A stretch of DNA of 64,000 nt from Streptomyces sp. HUAS 15-9 (GTDB lineage: Bacteria; Actinomycetota; Actinomycetes; Streptomycetales; Streptomycetaceae), in NCBI RefSeq assembly GCF_025642155.1, contig NZ_CP106798.1:3348001-3412000 (forward strand). Direction: 5' to 3'. The notes beneath the pieces were generated by a model that saw only the letters and a program-made list of their open reading frames with translations, did not search any database and was not told the origin of the DNA. Position numbers and translations under genes: made by a program. Of the stretch, positions 16,601-24,482 are shown piece after piece (within the stretch, counting starts at the first letter, position 1; every line of letters begins with the position of its first letter).

Positions 16601-17298
16601 ACACCACGACGTCGATCCTGCGGAGCGTGGTCCAGACGGGCACCGCGACCGCCGCGCAGAACGCCGGCCGCCCCGCGGCGGGCAAGACCGGCACCGCGGA
16701 GGAGGACACGGCGGCCTGGTTCGCGGGCTACACGCCCGATCTGGCCACGGTCGTCTCCGTGATGGGCCAGGACCCGGTGACGGCCGCCCACAGGCCGCTG
16801 TACGGCGTGATGGGCCTGCCGCGCATCAACGGCGGCGGGGCGCCCACCGACATCTGGGCCCAGTACACGAAGAGCGCCCTGAAGGGGAAGCCCGCCGCCG
16901 AGTTCGACCTCGAACTGCAGCAGGGCGCCGAGATCCAGGCCCCGAGCTCACAGGCCCCGACCCAGCCCGGCACCACGGGCAGCCAGGACAACGGCGGCAC
17001 GACCGACGGCGGTCAGGACCAGGGGCAGACCCAGGGCCAGGACAACGGCGGCACGACCGCGCCCCCCACGGACGGGACGACCACCGGCGGCACCCCCACG
17101 ACCGGCGGCGACACGACCGGAGGCACGACCGGCGGCGGGACCACCACCGGCGGCGATGCGACGGGAGGCACGGCCGACGGCGGCACCACCACCGGAGGGA
17201 CCACCGGCGGCACGGACGGGGGCACGACCGGGGGAACCCAGGGAGGTACCACGGGCGGCACCGTCGCGGGCCCGCTGGGCGCTACTAGGAGATGGTGA
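13664..17298 (+). CDS. class A penicillin-binding protein, with a frameshift in its repetitive head
   Basis: A bifunctional peptidoglycan glycosyltransferase/transpeptidase. ATG 13664 has CAGGAG 11 bases upstream. The cytosolic head repeats T-T-R-L-T-x-I-K-x-x-x-P-P-T-x-K-A motifs. The frame set by this start is lost at about 14216-14223, where one G seems to be missing; after the slip the same motif family resumes and leads into a membrane segment (15034-15102), the GT51 domain (E-D-R-D-F-Y, G-S-T-I-T-Q-Q) and the transpeptidase domain (S-T-F-K, S-V-N, K-T-G-T). The tail is Gly/Thr-rich. With the base restored the product is about 1211 aa. Either a sequencing slip or real loss of the head; ATG 14719 could still give an 859-aa enzyme. 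Confidence 0.85.
14245..14510 (+). repeat. GC-rich tandem repeat in the PBP head
   Basis: Units of 27 and 18 bases (each starting with GGCACACGGCACTGGC) follow one another about ten times, encoding H-G-T-G-T-A-G-A-A-type peptides in the PBP frame. Imperfect units at both edges fade into Ala/Gly-rich sequence. The array starts a few bases after the inferred frameshift, and its copy number is likely unstable. Confidence 0.75.
17005..17270 (+). repeat. Gly/Thr repeat tail of the PBP
   Basis: Degenerate repeats of GGCGGCACGACC-like units encode T-T-G-G-T-T-type sequence for the last 85 or so residues of the penicillin-binding protein, outside the membrane. Such tails are common and variable in Streptomyces class A PBPs and may thread through the wall. 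Confidence 0.6.
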
Positions 17299-17319
17299 TG
17301 CTGACCGGTCGCTGATCCG

Positions 17320-17640
17320 TCAGTGACCGGAGGTCGCCTTCAGCCCCACCACGGCGACCAGCAGCAGACACACGAAGAAGATCCGGGCGGCGGTCGCCGG
17401 CTCCCCCAGCACCACCATGCCGAGCACCGCCGCACCGGCGGCCCCGATGCCCACCCACACGCCGTAGGCGGTACCGATGGGCAGGGACCGGGCGGCGTAG
17501 GACAGCAGCAGCATGCTGGCGACGATGCCCGCGCCGGTGAGGACACCGGGGACGGGCCGGGTGAAGCCGTCGGTGTACTTCATTCCGACCGACCAGCCGA
17601 CCTCGAGCAGACCGGCGACGACGAGCAGGACCCAGGCCAT
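17320..17640 (-). CDS. sugE: SMR-family exporter, SugE/Gdx type (guanidinium exporter)
   Basis: A 106-aa protein with four membrane segments and the SMR active-site Glu in helix 1 (L-L-E-V-G-W-S-V-G-M-K-Y). The helix-3 sequence G-T-A-Y-G-V-W-V-G-I-G-A-A-G is typical of the SugE/Gdx subgroup, which exports guanidinium in exchange for protons. A guanidine-III riboswitch lies about 40 bases upstream, which strongly supports guanidinium as substrate. ATG 17640 follows a GGAGG. Confidence 0.9.
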   Translation of the reverse strand: MAWVLLVVAGLLEVGWSVGMKYTDGFTRPVPGVLTGAGIVASMLLLSYAARSLPIGTAYGVWVGIGAAGAAVLGMVVLGEPATAARIFFVCLLLVAVVGLKATSGH

Positions 17641-17678
17641 GGGGGCACCTCCGGGACGTACGTGCTGACGGACAGGGG

Positions 17679-17730
17679 GTGCGTCGTCTTTGCGTACATC
17701 GATCCCGGTACGGCGCGTCTCGTCGGGCTT
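17679..17730 (-). promoter_or_regulatory. guanidine-III riboswitch (ykkC-III)
   Basis: On the minus strand the RNA reads CCCGACGAG, then GCGCCGUACCGGG, then CAAAGACGACGC. This follows the guanidine-III consensus: P1 forms from CCCG/CGGG around the conserved ACGAG, and GCGCCGU pairs (one mismatch) with the downstream ACGACGC as pseudoknot helix P2. It precedes a SugE/Gdx gene, the usual target of this class, and presumably turns expression on when guanidine binds. Confidence 0.85.
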
Positions 17731-17755
17731 CCCCCGAAGATAGCAAGGGAATACG

Positions 17756-17789
17756 AAAAGGGCTGGTGACCATGGTCACCAGCCCTTTT
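17756..17789 (-). terminator. intrinsic terminator of the GroES-like gene
   Basis: A perfect 16-bp stem (17756-17771 with 17774-17789) beginning AAAAGGGCTGG and ending in CCCTTTT, 11 bases after the stop of the GroES-like gene. It isolates that gene from the SMR transcript. Confidence 0.85.
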
Positions 17790-17799
17790 CGCCGTTGAT

Positions 17800-18156
17800 T
17801 CAGAGATACAGACCCGTGGAGTCCTCCGACCCCTCGAACCGGTCCGCCGCCACGGCGTGCAGATCGCGTTCCCGCATGAGCACGTACGCGGTGCCGCGCA
17901 CCTCGACCTCGGCCCGGTCCTCCGGGTCGTACAGGACGCGGTCGCCCGGCTCCACCGTCCGTACGTTCTGCCCGACCGCCACCACCTCGGCCCAGGCCAG
18001 CCGCCGCCCGACCGCCGCCGTGGCGGGGATCAGGATGCCGCCGCCCGACCGCCGCTCGCCCTCACTGGTGTCCTGCCGCACGAGCACGCGGTCGTGCAGC
18101 ATGCGGATGGGCAGCTTGTCGTGGTGGGTGCTGGGGACATTTCTGTTGGCGCTCAC
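17800..18156 (-). CDS. GroES-like (chaperonin 10) family protein
   Basis: A 118-aa protein with a GroES fold signature: M-L-H-D-R-V-L-V-R-Q (residues 19-28), a mobile-loop-like G-E-R-R-S-G-G-G-I-L-I-P, V-V-A-V-G then V-E-P-G-D-R-V-L-Y-D. It has extra residues at both ends and stands alone without groEL, so it is probably a specialised GroES relative, not the main co-chaperonin. Confidence 0.8.
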   Translation of the reverse strand: MSANRNVPSTHHDKLPIRMLHDRVLVRQDTSEGERRSGGGILIPATAAVGRRLAWAEVVAVGQNVRTVEPGDRVLYDPEDRAEVEVRGTAYVLMRERDLHAVAADRFEGSEDSTGLYL

Positions 18157-18200
18157 GCCTTCGAACCTACCTGCCTTTTACGCCTGCGTACGCGACCGGG

Positions 18201-18530
18201 TCAGCTCTTGCGGCGCCGGGTGCCGAATGCGAGCAGCCCCACGACCCCGACGGCAAGGAGCGCGACCGGCACGATGCGCTCGACCCGGGGCGCGCCCTCC
18301 TCGTCCACGAACTGCGCCCGCACCTCGCTCACCACGCGGTTGACCTGGACGTAGGCGCGGCCGAGGGTGTGGTCGACATTGGCGACGACCTTCGCCTTGG
18401 CGTCGCCCACGATCGTCTTCGGATGCACCCGCACCCCGATCTCGTCCAGCGTCTCGGCCAGCACCTCGCGACGGCGCTTGATGTCCGCCTCGATCTGCGC
18501 CGGGGTTCTGGTGTCCGACGTCTCCGCCAC
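18201..18530 (-). CDS. DUF3618 family protein
   Basis: A 109-aa protein with the DUF3618 pattern: T-P-A-Q-I-E-A-D-I-K-R-R-R-E near the start, L-A-E-T-L-D-E-I-G, V-H-P-K, and a single C-terminal membrane helix (I-V-P-V-A-L-L-A-V-G-V-V-G-L-L). GTG 18530 is preferred because GGAGG lies 8 bases upstream; a longer frame to 18608 adds 26 unlikely residues. It is a single-pass membrane protein of unknown function, divergent from bcp. Confidence 0.85.
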   Translation of the reverse strand: MAETSDTRTPAQIEADIKRRREVLAETLDEIGVRVHPKTIVGDAKAKVVANVDHTLGRAYVQVNRVVSEVRAQFVDEEGAPRVERIVPVALLAVGVVGLLAFGTRRRKS

Positions 18531-18636
18531 CGTACGGCCTCCGAAGTCTTCGATGCTGTGTCTTCGATGCTGTTCTGGACAGTCTGTCAGCTTCGCACGC
18601 CGCCGCACTGTCAGGACCCCCCGTTACTCTGGTCCG

Positions 18637-19104
18637 ATGAGCGAGCGACTCCAGCCCGGGGACGTGGCCCCCGACTTCACCCTGCCCGACGCCGACGGCA
18701 ACGAGGTGTCCCTGGCCGACCACAAGGGCCGCAAGGTCATCGTGTACTTCTACCCGGCGGCCCTCACCCCCGGCTGCACCAAGCAGGCCTGCGACTTCAC
18801 GGACAACCTCGAGGTCCTGGCGGGCGCGGGCTACGACGTGATCGGCATCTCCCCCGACAAGCCGGAGAAGCTGGCCAAGTTCCGCGAGAAGGAGTCCCTG
18901 AAGGTGACCCTCCTCGCCGACCCCGACAAGCAGGTCCTGGAGTCGTACGGCGCCTTCGGCGAGAAGAAGCTGTACGGCAAGACGGTCGTCGGTGTCATCC
19001 GCTCCACGGTCGTAGTCGACGAGGAGGGCAAGGTCGAACGCGCCCTCTACAACGTGAAGGCGACGGGCCACGTGGCAAAGATCATCAAGGATCTGGGCGT
19101 CTGA
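18637..19104 (+). CDS. bcp: thioredoxin-dependent peroxiredoxin, Bcp/PrxQ type
   Basis: A 155-aa Bcp-family peroxiredoxin that reduces hydroperoxides with electrons from thioredoxin. P-A-A-L-T-P-G-C-T-K-Q-A-C-D-F holds the peroxidatic Cys and, five residues on, the resolving Cys typical of PrxQ. P-D-F-T-L-P-D near the N-terminus and F-G-E-K-K-L-Y-G-K further on are family marks. The start is ATG 18637; the longer upstream frame is antisense to DUF3618. Confidence 0.92.
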   Translation: MSERLQPGDVAPDFTLPDADGNEVSLADHKGRKVIVYFYPAALTPGCTKQACDFTDNLEVLAGAGYDVIGISPDKPEKLAKFREKESLKVTLLADPDKQVLESYGAFGEKKLYGKTVVGVIRSTVVVDEEGKVERALYNVKATGHVAKIIKDLGV

Positions 19105-19143
19105 CCGCACTGCCCGGCCGCTAGCATGGCCGGGCAGCACCGG

Positions 19144-19230
19144 GCGGCCGTGGTGGAATTGGCAGTCACGCTGGGTTTAGGTCCCAGTGGGGTAACTCCC
19201 GTGAGGGTTCGAGTCCCTCCGGCCGCACCA
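19144..19230 (+). tRNA. tRNA-Leu (anticodon UAG)
   Basis: An 87-base class II tRNA. The acceptor stem GCGGCCG pairs with CGGCCGC at the 3' end, followed by A and an encoded CCA. The anticodon stem CTGGG/CCCAG encloses loop TTTAGGT, giving anticodon TAG, which reads CUA. A long variable arm (GTGGGGTAACTCCC) and a GGTTCGAGTCC T-arm are present. Its end lies 5 bases from the stop of rdgB on the other strand. Confidence 0.96.
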
Positions 19231-19235
19231 GCTCC

Positions 19236-19841
19236 TTACCGACCGAGCAACTCCCTTACGACGGGCACCAGGGCGCGGAACGCCTTGCCCCGATGGCTGA
19301 TCGCGTTCTTCTCCTCGGGGCTCAGCTCGGCGCACGTCCGCGACTCCCCCTCCGGCTGGAGAATCGGGTCGTATCCGAAGCCGTTGGTGCCGCTGGGCGC
19401 GTGGCGCAGGGTGCCGGTCAACCGGCCCTCGACCACCCGCTCCGTCCCGTCCGGCAGCGCGATAGCCGCCGCGCAGGCGAAGTGGGCGCCGCGGTGTTCG
19501 TCGGCGATGTCCGAGAGCTGGGCCAGCAGAAGGTCCAGATTGGCCTTGTCGTCGCCGTGGTTGCCCGCCCAGCGGGCGGAGAAGATGCCGGGGGCTCCGC
19601 CCAGGACGTCCACGCAGAGGCCGGAGTCGTCGGCCACCGCCGGCAGGCCGGTGGCCCGGGCCAGGGCGTGTGCCTTGAGGAGGGCGTTCTCGGCGAACGT
19701 CACGCCCGTTTCCGGGACATCGGGGATCTCGGGGAACGCGTCGGCGCCGACCAGCTCGTGCGGCAGGCCTGCGTCGGCGAGGATCGAGCGGAGCTCGGTG
19801 ATCTTTCCGGCGTTGCGGGTGGCGAGGATCAAGCGGGTCAT
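19236..19841 (-). CDS. rdgB: RdgB/HAM1 non-canonical purine NTP pyrophosphatase
   Basis: A 201-aa enzyme that hydrolyses dITP, XTP and ITP to monophosphates, cleaning the nucleotide pool. Family blocks: L-A-T-R-N-A-G-K (substrate loop), T-F-A-E-N-A-L-L-K-A, V-A-D-D-S-G-L-C-V-D, F-S-A-R-W-A-G, G-F-G-Y-D-P-I-L and S-H-R-G-K-A-F at the end. ATG 19841 matches the family start, 8 residues inside a longer frame. It lies in the familiar rph-rdgB neighbourhood. Confidence 0.93.
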   Translation of the reverse strand: MTRLILATRNAGKITELRSILADAGLPHELVGADAFPEIPDVPETGVTFAENALLKAHALARATGLPAVADDSGLCVDVLGGAPGIFSARWAGNHGDDKANLDLLLAQLSDIADEHRGAHFACAAAIALPDGTERVVEGRLTGTLRHAPSGTNGFGYDPILQPEGESRTCAELSPEEKNAISHRGKAFRALVPVVRELLGR

Positions 19842-19922
19842 GGGGTTCAGTATCCCTGGCCCCACGACCTGCCCCGCGGGGTGCGGACCTCTGGGGCTCG
19901 CTACGGGTGCGGATCCGTGGTG

Positions 19923-20330
19923 CTACGGGGTGCAGACCTTGGTCAGTTCGCCCGCCGCGTCCGTGACCGGGCCGATGTCCGGGGTCTCGTCGCCGTTCTT
20001 GATCGCCTGACGGACGTTGTCGACCGCCTTACGGAGGTCGTCGACCGCCTTGTTGACATCGGCGTTGTCCGTCTTGTCGCCGATCTTGTCGAGGTTCTTC
20101 TGGATCGAGTCGAGGGACTCGTCGGTCTGCGTCGGGTCGTTGGCCGCGTTCTCCACCGCCTGCTGGAGATCGGTCACGCTGTCCGCGATGGAGTCGGCGG
20201 TCTGGACGCAGTCCAGGGCCTTGTTGACGGCGTCGCAGCCGGTGGTGAGGCCCGCGGTGAGCGCTACGGCGGCCACGGTGGCGGCGATGGCGGTGATACG
20301 GCCTCGACGTCGGTGTCGGCTCGCGCCCAT
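19923..20330 (-). CDS. small secreted lipoprotein
   Basis: A 135-aa protein with an export signal (M-G-A-S-R-H-R-R-R-G-R then a hydrophobic run) and a lipobox-like L-T-T-G-C at about residue 32. The mature part is a helical Asp/Asn/Lys-rich rod (V-T-D-L-Q-Q-A-V-E-N-A, then D-L-R-K-A-V-D-N-V-R-Q-A), likely a coiled coil. GAGGGAGAGGG precedes ATG 20330. It lies between rdgB and rph and may share their transcript. No function is known. Confidence 0.75.
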   Translation of the reverse strand: MGASRHRRRGRITAIAATVAAVALTAGLTTGCDAVNKALDCVQTADSIADSVTDLQQAVENAANDPTQTDESLDSIQKNLDKIGDKTDNADVNKAVDDLRKAVDNVRQAIKNGDETPDIGPVTDAAGELTKVCTP

Positions 20331-20450
20331 GGTGTTGGTCCCTCTCCCTCGTCGGCCGGGCGCACGGCGGTATGCCGTGCGCCCGTACCGATAGGGACGC
20401 CGGGGAGGCCGACCGGGTTGCCGTCCGCCGCCTCGTCTTTTGGTGCTCCC

Positions 20451-20520
20451 TTTACTTATGTTTCTTCTACTTCTGCCACTTCTTCTACTTCTGTTCCACC
20501 GTCTTCTTACTTCTGTTCCA
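20451..20520 (-). repeat. purine-rich tandem repeat at the rph stop codon
   Basis: On the minus strand the last codons of rph (TGGAACAGAAGTAAGAAG) are followed by TGGAACAGAAGTAGAAGAAG and then GCAGAAGTAGAAGAAA, roughly 22-24-base units. The stretch is A/G-only for most of its length and far lower in GC than its surroundings. It looks like tandem duplication of the gene's end. Confidence 0.7.
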
Positions 20521-21247
20521 GCGTCGCTTCCAGTGCCGCGCGCTGGAGGAGGGAGAGCTCCGTGCAGCCGGTCACGGCCAGGTCGAGCAGGGCGTCGAGC
20601 TCCTCGCGGGCGAAGGGCTCGGCCTCGGCGGTGCCCTGGACCTCGACGAAGCGGCCGTCGCCGGTGCAGACGACGTTCATGTCGGTCTCGGCCTTCACGT
20701 CCTCGTCGTAGCACAGGTCGAGGAGGGGGACTCCGCCGACGATGCCGACCGAGACCGCGGAGACCGTGCCGGTCAGCGGCTGGCGGCCGGCCTTGATCAG
20801 CTTCTTGCCCTGGGCCCAGGTGACCGCGTCGGCCAGTGCCACATAGGCGCCGGTGATGGCCGCCGTGCGCGTGCCGCCGTCGGCCTGGAGGACGTCGCAG
20901 TCCAGGACGATGGTGTTCTCGCCGAGGGCCTTGTAGTCGATGACCGCCCGCAGGGAGCGGCCGATGAGGCGGGAGATCTCATGCGTGCGCCCACCGATCC
21001 GGCCCTTGACGGACTCGCGGTCGCCGCGGGTGTTGGTGGCGCGGGGCAGCATGGCGTACTCCGCGGTGACCCAGCCCTCGCCGCTGCCCTTGCGCCAGCG
21101 CGGGACGCCTTCGGTGACCGAGGCGGTGCAGAAGACCTTGGTGTCGCCGAAGGAGACGAGGACGGAGCCCTCGGCGTGCTTGCTCCAGCCACGTTCGATG
21201 GTGACCGGGCGGAGCTGATCGGGGGTGCGGCCGTCGATTCGAGACAT
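20507..21247 (-). CDS. rph: ribonuclease PH
   Basis: A 246-aa phosphorolytic 3'-5' exoribonuclease that trims tRNA 3' ends. It starts M-S-R-I-D-G-R with R-P-V-T-I-E-R-G, and contains the RNase PH blocks A-E-Y-x-M-L-P-R-A-T, [24 protein letters not shown] and D-M-N-V-V. ATG 21247 is the conserved start; the longer frame is spurious. Length is normal for the family. Confidence 0.95.
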   Translation of the reverse strand: MSRIDGRTPDQLRPVTIERGWSKHAEGSVLVSFGDTKVFCTASVTEGVPRWRKGSGEGWVTAEYAMLPRATNTRGDRESVKGRIGGRTHEISRLIGRSLRAVIDYKALGENTIVLDCDVLQADGGTRTAAITGAYVALADAVTWAQGKKLIKAGRQPLTGTVSAVSVGIVGGVPLLDLCYDEDVKAETDMNVVCTGDGRFVEVQGTAEAEPFAREELDALLDLAVTGCTELSLLQRAALEATLEQK

Positions 21248-21272
21248 GGCGACGAGCCTAGCCGCACATGAG

Positions 21273-21307
21273 GAAGGGGCCCCTCCCACATCGGAAAGAG
21301 CCCCTTC
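21273..21307 (-). terminator. hairpin after nagF
   Basis: GAAGGGGC at 21273-21280 pairs with GCCCCTTC at 21300-21307, just beyond the nagF stop at 21325 and before rph. The stem is 8 bp with a long loop, so it is a weaker candidate than the others in the window. Confidence 0.5.
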
Positions 21308-21324
21308 GAGGTGAGCGGCGCGGC

Positions 21325-21558
21325 TCACATCATGTCTTCGATCTCCGCGGCGATCGGGTCGGCGTCGGTGCCGATGACGACCTGGATGGCCGTGCCCATC
21401 TTGACGACGCCGTGGGCGCCGGCGGCCTTCAGGGCGGCCTCGTCGACCAGCGAGGGGTCGGAGACCTCGGTCCGCAGGCGGGTGATGCAGCCCTCGATCT
21501 CCTCGATGTTGTCGATGCCGCCGAGCCCGGCGACGATCTTCTCAGCCTTGGTGGCCAT
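21325..21558 (-). CDS. nagF: PTS enzyme IIB, N-acetylglucosamine type (NagF)
   Basis: A 77-aa stand-alone IIB domain of the glucose/GlcNAc PTS family: [10 protein letters not shown], then I-E-G-C-I-T-R-L-R with the Cys that takes the phosphate, and H-G-V-V-K. In S. coelicolor nagF, nagE1 and nagE2 are adjacent, and NagF phosphorylates GlcNAc taken up by the IIC proteins. Neither IIC protein here carries its own IIB, matching that split system. ATG 21558 is the domain start. It diverges from nagE1 with a DasR-type site between. Confidence 0.88.
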   Translation of the reverse strand: MATKAEKIVAGLGGIDNIEEIEGCITRLRTEVSDPSLVDEAALKAAGAHGVVKMGTAIQVVIGTDADPIAAEIEDMM

Positions 21559-21676
21559 GATCCTTCTCCCTGATCCGAACCGCTTGTCGCAGTAACCCAC
21601 AGTTGGCCTATCTTCGCGAGCGGTCATGTCGTACGTCCCGAATGATGGCGTTCACGACAGCGAAACCGTCCGAACA

Positions 21677-21692
21677 ACTGGTCTACACCACC
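21677..21692. promoter_or_regulatory. DasR operator (dre) upstream of nagE1
   Basis: ACTGGTCTACACCACC closely matches the DasR consensus ACTGGTCTAGACCACT. DasR is the GntR-family regulator that represses GlcNAc and chitin genes in Streptomyces until GlcN-6-P builds up. The site lies in the shared nagF-nagE1 gap, 53 bases before nagE1, and could control both. Confidence 0.8.
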
Positions 21693-21744
21693 CTGGGGAC
21701 GGTCGCCAAACCCGCCTCTTCGCCGAGCGGCCCGGAGGACGCGC

Positions 21745-23043
21745 ATGAGTGCCGGAAGCAGCGCCGAAGGCACGGTCGGCTCCGCCCGCGCGCGCTGGAA
21801 CGCCCTGTTCCAGGGCCTGCAGAAGATGGGCCGCAGTCTCCAGCTCCCCATCGCGGTGCTGCCGGCCGCCGGCATCCTCAACCGGCTCGGCCAGCCCGAT
21901 GTGTTCGGCAAGGACGGTCTGGGCTGGACCGCCGTCTCGAAGGTGATGACGGGCGCGGGCGGCGCGCTGCTCGACGGCTCGCTCGGTCTTCCGCTGCTGT
22001 TCTGCGTCGGCGTCGCCATCGGCATGGCGAAGAAGGCGGACGGCTCGACCGCGCTGGCGGCGGTCGCGGGCTTCCTCGTCTACTACGGGGTGCTGCACCA
22101 GTTCCCCCAGCCCTGCCCGGAGGGCTCGAAGCAGGTCTCCATCGGCTGCCAGGTGTCCGACGGGACGGTGTCGACCTTCACCTTCCAGAACCCCGGGGTC
22201 TTCGGCGGCATCGTCCTCGGTCTGATGGCGGCGTCCCTCTGGGTCCGCTACCACCGCACCCGACTGGTGGACTGGCTGGGCTTCTTCAACGGGCGCCGGC
22301 TCGTGCCGATCCTCATGGCGTTCGCCGCCATCGTCTTCGCGGCGCTGTGCCTGTGGGTCTGGCCGCCGATCGGCGGCGCGCTGGAGAGTTTCAGCGACTG
22401 GCTGAGCGACTTGGGCGCGTGGGGTGCGGGGGTCTTCGGTGTGGCGAACCGGGCGCTGCTGGTCGTGGGGCTGCACCAGTTCCTGAACGTGCCCATCTGG
22501 TTCCAGTTCGGCAGCTACACCAAGCCCGACGGGACGGTCGTGCACGGCGACATCAACATGTTCCTGGCGGGCGACCCGAACGCGGGCCAGTTCACCTCGG
22601 GCTTCTTCCCGATCATGATGTTCGCGCTGCCGGCCGCCGCGCTGGCGATCACCCACTGCGCCAAGCCGCACCGCCGCAAGGAGATCGGCGGGCTGATGCT
22701 CTCGGTGGCGCTGACCTCGTTCGTCACCGGCATCACCGAGCCCCTCGAGTACTCGTTCCTCTTCGTGGCGCCCCTTCTGTATGTGGCGCACGCGCTGCTC
22801 ACCGGTGCGTCGATGGCGGTGACCTGGGGGCTCGGGGTGCACGACGGCTTCAGCTTCTCCGCGGGCCTCATCGACTACGTCATCAACTGGAACCTGGCCA
22901 CCAAGCCGTGGGCCATCATCCCGATCGGCCTGTGCTTCGCAGCGGTGTACTACGCGGTCTTCCGCTTCGCGATCACGAAGTTCGACCTGAAGACACCGGG
23001 ACGGGAGCCGGAGGAAGAACGCGAGGACGTCACGAAGCTCTAG
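21745..23043 (+). CDS. nagE1: PTS enzyme IIC, N-acetylglucosamine type (NagE1)
   Basis: A 432-aa membrane permease of the GlcNAc/glucose PTS family: G-R-S-L-Q-L-P-I-A-V-L-P-A-A-G-I-L at residues 30-46, L-G-Q-P-D-V-F, G-L-H-Q-F-L-N, and G-I-T-E-P-L-E near the C-terminus, the conserved substrate-site motif. It has only the IIC domain, needing NagF and general PTS proteins. ATG 21745 has GGAGG upstream. It is highly similar to nagE2, 115 bases downstream. Confidence 0.9.
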   Translation: MSAGSSAEGTVGSARARWNALFQGLQKMGRSLQLPIAVLPAAGILNRLGQPDVFGKDGLGWTAVSKVMTGAGGALLDGSLGLPLLFCVGVAIGMAKKADGSTALAAVAGFLVYYGVLHQFPQPCPEGSKQVSIGCQVSDGTVSTFTFQNPGVFGGIVLGLMAASLWVRYHRTRLVDWLGFFNGRRLVPILMAFAAIVFAALCLWVWPPIGGALESFSDWLSDLGAWGAGVFGVANRALLVVGLHQFLNVPIWFQFGSYTKPDGTVVHGDINMFLAGDPNAGQFTSGFFPIMMFALPAAALAITHCAKPHRRKEIGGLMLSVALTSFVTGITEPLEYSFLFVAPLLYVAHALLTGASMAVTWGLGVHDGFSFSAGLIDYVINWNLATKPWAIIPIGLCFAAVYYAVFRFAITKFDLKTPGREPEEEREDVTKL

Positions 23044-23108
23044 CCCGGCCGGTAACCCAAATCGTTACGGGAATCGCGGGTTCCTTATGCCGCCTTCATC
23101 GTGCTACA

Positions 23109-23141
23109 ACAGGTCTACACCACTGAGTGGTGTAGACCACC
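23109..23141. promoter_or_regulatory. paired DasR operators upstream of nagE2
   Basis: Two dre-like sites, 23109-23124 and 23126-23141, form a perfect inverted repeat: GGTCTACACCACT, one base, AGTGGTGTAGACC. The double site ends 16 bases before the nagE2 start codon and overlaps the likely promoter and leader, fitting tight DasR repression of the main GlcNAc permease. Confidence 0.85.
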
Positions 23142-23157
23142 ACCCGATGGAGGAACC

Positions 23158-24411
23158 ATGAGCACCGCCACCGCGTCCTCGGCGGCTCCCGCAAAGAAGC
23201 GGGGATCAGGTCTGTTCCAGGGCCTGCAGAAGGTCGGCCGCAGTCTGCAGCTTCCGATCGCCGTGCTTCCGGCGGCGGGCATTCTGCTTCGGCTGGGCCA
23301 GCCCGATGTGTTCGGCAAGGACGGCCTCGGCTGGAACAAGGTCGCGGCGGTGTTCGCCACCGCCGGCGACGCCGTCTTCAGCAACCTGCCCCTGCTGTTC
23401 TGCGTGGGCATCGCCATCGGCTTCGCCAAGAAGGCCGACGGCTCCACGGCGCTGGCGGCCCTGGTCGGCTTCCTGGTCTACAAGAACGTGCTGACCGCGT
23501 TCCCGATCACCGAGGCGAAGGTCACCAAGGGCGCGGACGTCGCCGCCACCTACAACGACCCCAAGGTCCTCGGCGGCATCCTGATGGGCCTGATAGCCGC
23601 GGTCACCTGGCAGCGCTTCCACCGCACCAAGCTCCCCGACTGGCTGGGCTTCTTCAACGGCCGTCGGCTGGTCCCGATCCTGATGGCCTTCATCGGCACC
23701 GGCGTCGGTGTGGTCTTCGGTCTGGTCTGGGAGCCCATCGGCAACGTCATCACCGACTTCGGCCAGTGGATGACCGGCCTCGGCGCCGTCGGCGCGGGTA
23801 TCTTCGGCGCCATCAACCGTGCGCTGCTGCCGGTCGGTATGCACCAGTTCGTCAACACGGTCGCCTGGCAGGAGATCGGCTCCTTCAAGGACTCCTCCGG
23901 CACCGTCTGGCACGGCGACCTGCCGCGCTTCTTCCACGGCGACCCGACCGCCGGCCAGTTCATGACGGGCTTCTTCCCGATCATGATGTTCGCCCTCCCG
24001 GCCGCCGCCCTGGCGATCACCCACTGCGCCCGCCCCGAGCGCCGCAAGGCCGTCGGCGGCATGATGGTCTCGCTCGCGCTGACCTCGTTCGTCACCGGCA
24101 TCACCGAGCCGATCGAGTTCGCGTTCATGTTCATCGCCCCGGTGCTCTACGTCATCCACGCGCTGCTCACCGCCCTCTCGATGGCGGTCACCTGGTCCCT
24201 GGGCGTGCACCACGGCTTCAGCTTCTCGGCCGGCGCGATCGACTACTTCCTGAACTGGGGCCTGGCCACCAAGCCCTGGATGATCATCCCGATCGGCCTG
24301 GTCTTCGCCGCCCTCTACTATTCGGTCTTCCGCTTCGCCATCACCAAGTGGAACCTCCCCACCCCGGGCCGTGAGCCCGAGGAGGAGCTCGAGGACCTCA
24401 CGAAGGCGTGA
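23158..24411 (+). CDS. nagE2: PTS enzyme IIC, N-acetylglucosamine type (NagE2)
   Basis: A 417-aa IIC-only PTS permease, paralogous to NagE1: L-Q-L-P-I-A-V-L-P-A-A-G-I-L-L-R, G-M-H-Q-F-V-N, H-H-G-F-S-F-S-A-G and G-I-T-E-P-I-E. In S. coelicolor NagE2 is the principal GlcNAc permease, and GlcNAc import feeds the DasR signal that controls development. ATG 23158 has GATGGAGG. A paired dre palindrome lies directly upstream and a strong terminator follows. Confidence 0.92.
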   Translation: MSTATASSAAPAKKRGSGLFQGLQKVGRSLQLPIAVLPAAGILLRLGQPDVFGKDGLGWNKVAAVFATAGDAVFSNLPLLFCVGIAIGFAKKADGSTALAALVGFLVYKNVLTAFPITEAKVTKGADVAATYNDPKVLGGILMGLIAAVTWQRFHRTKLPDWLGFFNGRRLVPILMAFIGTGVGVVFGLVWEPIGNVITDFGQWMTGLGAVGAGIFGAINRALLPVGMHQFVNTVAWQEIGSFKDSSGTVWHGDLPRFFHGDPTAGQFMTGFFPIMMFALPAAALAITHCARPERRKAVGGMMVSLALTSFVTGITEPIEFAFMFIAPVLYVIHALLTALSMAVTWSLGVHHGFSFSAGAIDYFLNWGLATKPWMIIPIGLVFAALYYSVFRFAITKWNLPTPGREPEEELEDLTKA

Positions 24412-24429
24412 GTCCCCGTACGGCATGAC

Positions 24430-24464
24430 GAAGGCCCCGGAACCGGGCAGGTTCCGGGGCCTTC
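24430..24464. terminator. bidirectional terminator after nagE2
   Basis: A perfect 15-bp stem (24430-24444 with 24450-24464) and a 5-base loop in the gap between the convergent nagE2 and metallo-hydrolase genes. Confidence 0.85.
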
Positions 24465-24482
24465 GCATGCGTATGGGGGGGT

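Noticed and set aside
13921..16791. A 956-codon minus-strand frame opposite the PBP gene
   Set aside because: Antisense shadow of the penicillin-binding protein. It has no domain and no ribosome binding site.
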